The notes beneath the pieces are model-generated. The model saw only the letters and a program-made list of their open reading frames with translations. It was not told where the DNA came from and ran no database searches. Position numbers and translations under genes: made by a program. Shown piece by piece: positions 34,901-43,900 of a stretch of DNA of 64,000 nucleotides (positions within the stretch are counted from its first letter, which is position 1; each line of letters starts with the position of its first letter). Location of the stretch: positions 124,001 through 188,000 of the forward strand of contig OY781044.1 of the NCBI GenBank assembly GCA_963676235.1. Direction: 5' to 3'. The DNA is from JALNYB01 sp963676235. GTDB taxonomy: Archaea; Thermoplasmatota; Thermoplasmata; Methanomassiliicoccales; Methanomethylophilaceae.

Positions 34901-37900
34901 CATCCCTGGAATGTACTTCCGTCCTTGACGAAGATGTTCTGCTCCAATGCCTTCGCGACACCGGATTCGAAGTTCTGAGCCGGCATGTAGCCTGTTCCGC
35001 CGTTGCTGTCAAATACTGTTGTGTAAGACGATACGTCCACGGCCCACACGGCGAACAATGTTGTGTTGGCCGTTACGAATATCTTCTGACCATCGGTGTA
35101 TACAACTGGCCCGTCGAGAACTATAGCCCATCCTTGGAATGTGTTATCCGTCTTGACGAAGATGTTCTGCTCCAATGCCTTCGCGACACCGTATGTGAAG
35201 TTCTGAACCGGCATGTAGCCCGTTCCGCCATTAGCATCGAAAGTGACGGTGTATGACGATCCTGTTGCAGTCCATACAGCAAACAATGTTGTGTTGGCTG
35301 TCACGACGATCTTCTGACCGTCGGTGTAGACTACAGTTCCATTGAGGATCGTGGACCATCCCTGGAATGTGCTACCGGACTTGACGAATACATTCTGCTC
35401 CAACGACTTTGCAACATCGGATTCGAAGTTCTGTACAGGCATGTACCCTGTTCCGCCGTTGCTCGAGAAAGTGACGGTGTATGACGATCCATCAACGGTC
35501 CAAACAGCATAGAGTGTCGTGGATGACTCGACAATGATCTTCTGACCGTCGGTGTAGACGACCGCACTGCCTGATACCGCAGACCATCCCTGGAAGGTGT
35601 ATCCGCTTCTCGTGAACAAATTCTGTTCCAACGACTTTGCAACATCGGATTCGAAGTTCTGTACAGGCATGTACCCTGTTCCGCCATTAGCGTCGAAAGT
35701 GACTATGTATGACGATCCTGTTACAGTCCATACAGCAAACAATGTTGTGTTGGCTGTCACGACGATCTTCTGACCATCTGTGTAGACTACGGTTCCGTTG
35801 AGGACGGTTGACCATCCCTGGAAGGTATTACCGGACTTGAAGAAGATGTTCTGCTCCAATGCCTTTGCTACACCTGATGTGAAATTCTGGATCGGCATGT
35901 AGCCGGTTCCGCCGTTGCTATCGAAAGTGACAGTGTATGACGATCCTGTTGCAGTCCATACCGCGAACAACGTCGTGTTGGATGTTATGAATATCTTCTG
36001 ACCGTCGGTGTAGACAACCGGTCCGTTGAGAACTGTTGACCATCCCTGGAATGTATTATCCGACTTGGCGAAAATGTTCTGATGAAGTGCCGTTGCTATT
36101 TCAGCAGTGAAATACTGATCTGGCATGAATCCGGCCGTACCGCCATTGCTATCGAATGAGACCTCATATGTTATCGCATCGGTCCATACCGCATACAAAT
36201 ACACGACAGAACCTACCGCGGAAATATCAATGACCGACTGCCCGTCAGTGTATGCCACAGCACCATCCGGCATAAGGGACCATCCCACGAATGTACGCCC
36301 GGCCCTGGTGAACTTGTTCTGCTCCAATGCCTTCGCGACACCGGATGTGAAATACTGATCTGGCATTACGCCAGACCCGCCTTCTGAATTGAATGTGACG
36401 GTGTATGACGATGCGCTGTCAGCCCACACGGCATACAGAGTGACCATACCACCTACAGATGCAAGATCAAATACGGTCTGTAAATCTGAATAGAGGACAT
36501 CTCCATCAAATGCAGTAGACCATCCCTGGAACGTATATCCGCTTCTCGTGAACACGTTCTGCTCCAATGCCTTCGCGACACCAGATGTGAAATTTTGAGC
36601 TGGCATATAGCCTGTTCCACTGTTGTTGTCGAAAATGACGGTGTATGACGATGCACTGTCGACCCATACGGCGTACAGAACGACTGTATTGCCTGCAGGC
36701 ACTAGACTTAGCACTACCTGACCATCAAGATAGATTACTTCTCCATCAACGACAGTTGACCATCCTTGGAATGTGTTACCGGACTTGGAGAAGATATTCT
36801 GCTCCAATGCCTTCGCTACATCGGATTCGAACTTCTGTACCGGCATGTAGCCTGTTCCGCCATTGCTTAAGAAGGTCACGGTATATGACGATCCTGTTGC
36901 AGACCATATTGCGAACAATGTTGTGTTGGACGTTACGAATATCTTTTGACCGTCAGTGTAGACTACCGGTCCATTAAAAACGGTCGCCCATCCCTGGAAA
37001 GTGTATCCTGTCATAGAGAATATGTTCTGCTCCAATGACTTTGCTGTACCTGATGTGAAGTTCTGAGCCGGCATGTAGCCTGTTCCGCCGTTTCCGCTGA
37101 ATATCACAGTGTAAGAGGATGCATCTGAAGTCCATACAGCATAAAGTGTCGTGGACGATGAGACTACGATCTTCTGGCCGTCGGTATAGACGACTGGTCC
37201 GTTGAGAACGGTCGACCATCCCTGGAACGTGTTGCCAGTCTTGGCGAAGATGTTCTGCTCCAATGCCTTCGCGACGCCTGATGTGAAGTTCTGGGCCGGC
37301 ATGTATCCCGTTCCGCCGTTTCCGTTGAATGTCACGGTGTACGATGATGCGTCAGAAGACCATACAGCGTAAAGTGTCACGGTGCCGCCTGCGGATGCTA
37401 TGTCCTTAACGATCTGACCATCGGTATAAATTACAGTTCCATTGAGAACGGTTGACCATCCCTGGAACGTGTTGCCGGACTTGGAAAAGATGTTCTGCTC
37501 CAATGGCTTCGCGACACCGGATGTTAAGTACTGATTAGGCATCATACCAGACCCGCCTTCGGCATTAAATGTCACAGTGTATGAGGATGCTATTCCGTTC
37601 CATACTGCGAACAATGTTGTGTTAGCCGTTACGAATATCTTCTGACCGTCGGTGTAGACAACTGCTCCGTTGAGAACGGTTGACCATCCCTGGAACGTGT
37701 TGCCGGTGTTGACGAAGATGTTCTGCTCCAAGGACTTCGCTGTGCCTGCTGTGAAATTCTGATCAGGCATATAGCCGGTTCCGCCGTTTCCATTGAATGT
37801 CACTGTGTACGATGACGCGTCGGAAGACCATACAGCGTAAAGTGTCACGGTGCCGCCTGCGGATGCTATGTCCTTAACGATCTGACCATCGGTATAAATT

Positions 37901-40900
37901 ACAGTTCCATTGAGAACGGCTGACCATCCCTGGAACGTGTTGCCGGACTTGGAGAAGACGTTCTGCTGAAGAGCCTTTGCTGCACCTGATGTGAAGTTCT
38001 GGATCGGCATGTATCCCGTTCCGCCGTTTCCGTTGAATGTCACGGTGTACGATGATCCCGTTGCGGACCATACCGCATAGAGTGTCACGGTGCCGCCTGC
38101 GGATACCAGGTCCTTGACGGTCTGACCGTCCGTGTAAAGGACGGATCCGCCGGATGTCGAGGACCATCCCTGGAATGTGCTGCCGGACTTGGAGAAGACG
38201 TTCTGCTCCAATGACTTCGCGGTTCCCGAGGTGAAGTTCTGAACCGGCATGTAGCCTGTTCCGTTGTTGCTGTCGAATGTCACGGTGTACGAGGATCCTG
38301 TTGCGGACCATACAGCGTAGAGCGTGACCGTGCCGGTCGCGGATGTGAGATCCCTGACGGTCTGACCGTCGGTGTAGACTACTGGTCCGTTGAGTACTGC
38401 CGACCATCCCTGGAACGTGTTGCCGGTGTTGACGAACGTGTTCTGTTCCAAAGACTTCGCAACACTAGATGTGAAGTACTGGTCGAACATGATGCCGGTT
38501 CCGCCGTTGCTCAGGAAAGTGACGGTGTATGACGATGCATCAACGGTCCACACGGCGTAGAGTGTAGTGTCAGCTGTGACGACAATCTTCTGACCGTCTG
38601 TGTACATCACAGGTCCGTCGGAAGCCGTGGACCATCCCTGGAACTTGTATCCCGTCATGGAGAATATGTTCTGCATGAGCGCCTTGGGTCCGCTGGTGAA
38701 ATTCTGATTGGACATCACGCCTGTTCCGCCGTTGCCGTTGAATGTCACGATGTATGATGTGGCATCCGACCATACGGCGTACAGTGTAATATCAGCTGTG
38801 ACGACGATCTTCTGACCGTCGTTGTACTCCTCTGTCTCCACAGAAGATGTGGCCCATCCCTGGAAAATATATCCTGACCTAACAAAAATGTTCTGCTCCA
38901 ATGACTTGGCGACATCCACGGTGAAGTTCTGAGCCGGCATGTAGCCGGTTCCGCCGTTGCCGTTGAATGTCACTATGTAAGACGATCCTGTTGCAGTCCA
39001 TACCGCGAACAATGTCGTGGACGATGAGACAACAATCTTCTGACCATCTGTGTAGATGACCGGTCCGTTGAGAACGGTCGCCCATCCCTGGAAGGTGTAT
39101 CCGCTTCTGGTGAAGACGTTCTGCTCCAATGACTTCGCGACATCAGATTCGAAATTCTGGATCGGCATGCAGCCTGTTCCGTTGTTGCCGTTGAAGGTCA
39201 CGGTGTACGAGTCTGCGGACCATACTGCGTACAGTGTGACCGTGCCGCCTGCGGATGCGAGATCCTTGACCATCTGACCTTCTGTGTATATTACGGATCC
39301 GTTGAGGACCAGACTCCATCCCTGGAAGGTGTATCCCGTCTTGGCGTAGATGTTCTGCTCCAACGCCTTCGCGGTGCCTACGGTGAAGTTTTGTATCGGC
39401 ATGTAGCCGGTCCCGCCGTTGCCCAGGAAGGTGACGGTGTACGATGATCCTGTGGCGGTCCATACTGCGTAGAGTGTCACGGTGCCGCCTGCGGATGCTA
39501 TGTCCCTGACGGTCTGGCCGTCGGTGTAGACTACCGGTCCGTTGAGGGCGGTCGACCATCCCTGGAACGTGCTGCCGGACTTGGCGAAGACGTTCTGGAT
39601 CAGGATGCCCGCTTCACCTGATGCGAAGTTCTGATCGGACATGTATCCCGTTCCGCCGTTTCCGTCGAAGGTCACGGTGTACGATGATCCTGTTGCAGAC
39701 CATACTGCGTACAGCATCTCGGTGTATCCCGCGCTGACGAGATCCTTGACGGTCTGCATGTCGGTGTACACCACCGTGTCTGCCGAGCTGTCGGTGTCCC
39801 ATCCGAGGAACGCCTTCCCTGCGAAGGAATAGGCGCAGACATCGATCTGAACGGCCGCGCCGGACGATAAGTACTGGTCGGGCATGTATCCCGTTCCGCC
39901 GTTTCCGTTGAACTCCACCGTGTACTTGGAATCCTCCCATACGGCGTACAGGATCACGTTACCGCCGCTTACAGCCGTCAGGTTGACGACGCTGTCCCTG
40001 TTGGAGTATGTCGGGATAGTGGCTGAATCGGAAAGGGACCAGCCTATGAACGCGCTTCCGCTCTTGAAGAAGGCGTTGGACGTCAGAACGTATTCCGTGC
40101 CGTACGTCATGCTCATCTGCGGCATGGATCCGGAAGTTGATCCGTTGCCGTCGAATGACACCGTGTACTGATTGATCGTCAGGGTGAGGTTCTTACCTGT
40201 CGCGTTTGCTGCGAGTGCCGTGACCGATGAAATCACTGTCTGGTTGTATCCTGTTATGGCTGCCGTTATGTTTCCAGATGTTCCATAGGGGACACTGGAT
40301 ATTGTGTAAGCTCCGCCTGCCATGGTGACCGCGGTGTAATCGGTTCCTGTCGTGTCCAGAGTTATCGTGACTCCTTCGTTCGAAGCAGTGCCGCCTGTGA
40401 CGGTGAGCGTACCCGACACCGTGTAGATGTTGAGGTCGAGGTCACCTGTCGTTATCACGACTGCGCCGAGTATGGACGTTCCTGTTATGGTGTAGGTGTC
40501 GCCTGTCGGGCTGCCCAATGCATATGTTACTCCGCCTATCTTCACCGATACGCTGAGGGTTCCCTGATCGTAACCGGTGTTCTTGACGGCCGTGAACGTG
40601 TAATCAGTTCCATACGTTGCCGGTGTTGTGAACGTTATCGTCGTTCCTGTTCCCTGCACCTTGGTGACAGTGTATGTGTTGGGAGCGATGTCTGTCGTGG
40701 TTATCACGACTGCGCCCAAGATCGATGTACCCGTTATGGTGTAGGTGTCGCCTGTCGGGCTGCCCAATGCATATGTTACTCCGCCTATCTTCACCGATAC
40801 GCTGAGGGTTCCCTGGGTGTAACCGGTGTCCTTGACGGCCGTGAACGTGTAGTCAGTTCCGTAAGTCGCAGGTGTTGTGAACGTTATCGTCGTTCCTGTT

Positions 40901-43900
40901 CCCTGCACCTTGGTGACAGTGTATGTGTTGGGAGCGATGTCTGTCGTGGTTATCACGACTGCACCGAGTATGGACGTTCCTGTTATGGTGTAGGTGTCGC
41001 CTGTCGGGCTGCCCAATGCATATGTTACTCCGCCTATCTTCACCGACACTGCGAGCGTTCCCTGATCGTAACCGGTGTTCTTGACAGCTGTGAACGTGTA
41101 GTCAGTTCCGTAAGTCGCAGGTGTTGTGAACGTTATCGTCGTTCCTGTTCCCTGCACCTTGGTGACAGTGTATGTGTTGGGAGCGATGTCTGTCGTGGTT
41201 ATCACGACTGCACCGAGTATGGACGTTCCTGTTATGGTGTAGGTGTCGCCTGTCGGGCTGCCCAATGCATATGTTACTCCGCCTATCTTCACCGATACGC
41301 TGAGGGTTCCCTGGGTGTAACCGGTGTCCTTGACGGCCGTGAACGTGTAGTCAGTTCCGTAAGTCGCAGGTGTTGTGAACGTTATCGTCGTTCCTGTTCC
41401 CTGCACCTTGGTGACAGTGTATGTGTTGGGAGCGATGTCTGTCGTGGTTATCACGACTGCACCGAGTATGGACGTTCCTGTTATGGTGTAGGTGTCGCCT
41501 GTCGGGCTGCCCAATGCATATGTTACTCCGCCTATGGTGACCGAGACGCCGAGCGTTCCCTGATCGTAACCGGTGTTCTTGACGGCCGTGAACGTGTAGT
41601 CAGTTCCGTAAGTCGCAGGTGTTGTGAACGTTATCGTCGTTCCTGTTCCCTGCACCTTGGTGACAGTGTATGTGTTGGGAGCGATGTCTGTCGTGGTTAT
41701 CACGACTGCACCGAGTATGGACGTTCCTGTTATGGTGTAGGTGTCGCCTGTCGGGCTGCCCAACGTGTATGCCGTTCCGCCTATCTTCACCGACACTGCG
41801 AGCGTTCCCTGATCGTAACCGGTGTTCTTGACAGCTGTGAACGTGTAGTCAGTTCCGTAAGTCGCAGGTGTTGTGAACGTTATCGTCGTTCCTGTTCCCT
41901 GCACCTTGGTGACAGTGTATGTGTTGGGAGCGATGTCTGTCGTGGTTATCACGACTGCACCGAGTATGGACGTTCCTGTTATGGTGTAGGTGTCGCCTGT
42001 CGGGCTGCCCAATGCATATGTTACTCCGCCTATCTTCACCGACACTGCGAGCGTTCCCTGATCGTAACCGGTGTTCTTGACAGCTGTGAACGTGTAGTCA
42101 GTTCCGTAAGTCGCAGGTGTTGTGAACGTTATCGTCGTTCCTGTTCCCTGCACCTTGGTGACAGTGTATGTGTTGGGAGCGATGTCTGTCGTGGTTATCA
42201 CGACTGCACCGAGTATGGACGTTCCTGTTATGGTGTAGGTGTCGCCTGTGGGGCTGCCCAATGCATATGTTACTCCGCCTATCTTCACCGATACGCTGAG
42301 GGTTCCCTGATCGTAACCGGTGTTCTTTACGGCTGTGAACGTGTAATCAGTTCCATACGTTGCCGGTGTTGTGAACGTTATCGTCGTTCCTGTTCCCTGC
42401 ACCTTGGTGACAGTGTATGTGTTGGGAGCGATGTCTGTCGTGGTTATCACGACTGCACCGAGTATGGACGTTCCCGTTATGGTGTAGGTGTCGCCTGTGG
42501 GGCTGCCCAATGCATATGTTACTCCGCCTATCTTCACCGACACTGCGAGCGTTCCCTGATCGTAACCGGTGTTCTTGACGGCCGTGAACGTGTAATCAGT
42601 TCCATACGTTGCCGGTGTTGTGAACGTTATCGTCGTTCCGGTTCCCTGCACCTTGGTGACCGTGTATGTGTTGGGAGCGATGTCTGTCGTGGTTATCACG
42701 ACTGCGCCTAAGATCGATGTACCCGCTATGGTGTAGGTGTCGCCTGTCGGGCTGCCCAACGTGTATGCCGTTCCGCCTATCTTCACCGACACTGAGAGCG
42801 TTCCCTGATCGTAACCGGTGTTCTTTACGGCTGTGAACGTGTAATCAGTTCCGTAAGTCGCCGGTGTTGTGAACGTTATCGTCGTTCCTGTTCCCTGCAC
42901 CTTGGTGACCGTGTATGTGTTGGGAGCGATGTCTGTCGTGGTTATCACGACCGCGCCCAAGATCGATGTTCCCGCTATGGTGTAGGTGTCGCCTGTGGGG
43001 CTGCCCAATGCATATGTTACTCCGCCTATCTTCACCGAGACTGCGAGCGTTCCCTGATCGTAACCGGTGTTCTTGACAGCTGTGAACGTGTAATCAGTTC
43101 CGTAAGTCGCAGATGTTGTGAACGTTATCGTCGTTCCGGTTCCCTGCACCTTGGTGACAGTGTATGTGTTGGGAACAATGGAAGCTGTTGTTATGACCAC
43201 GGCGCCTAAGATCGATGTTCCCGCTATGGTGTAGGTGTCGCCTGTCGGGCTGCCCAATGTATATGGTGATCCGCCTATCGTCACCGAGACTGCGAGCGTT
43301 CCCTGGGTGTAACCTGTGTTCTTGACAGCGGTAAAAGTATAGTTAGTTCCGTATGCCGCCGGTGTTGTTGAGGTTATCGTGGTCCCTGTTCCTTGCGATT
43401 TTGTCACATTATATGTATCGCCAGAAAAATTCACGACTACTACGTAATCTTTTAATACAGAAGAAACCGCCTCGAACGTCCACGTCGTGGTACTTTCTCC
43501 TGTAACTGGAACAATCACACCGTTGATAGAATAAGATGAAACATGATAATGTTCAAAAGCAGTGAAGACCATCGCAACAGAAGAATGTCCTGTATCTACT
43601 ACCTGATTTCCGTTGGTGGCCGATCCTCCTCCTTCTACATTTCCTGTCAACGTGTATGTTCTTATCAGGAAAGCCGTTATTGTCACATCACCCGTGACAT
43701 AAGTTGCGGGTAAAGTACAGACATCGCTTGAGTTCGGGTCTATGGTATATGTATTGCTGCCTACTGTAGCTTCTACACTCACCCTGTAATTATCAAACCC
43801 ACTGTACTTAACGGCTGTAAATGTTAAATCATATCCCGAATACACAGTACTGCCTGTAGTAAGACTGACGTTGACATTGGTGGAGTTTACAGTAATCTCG

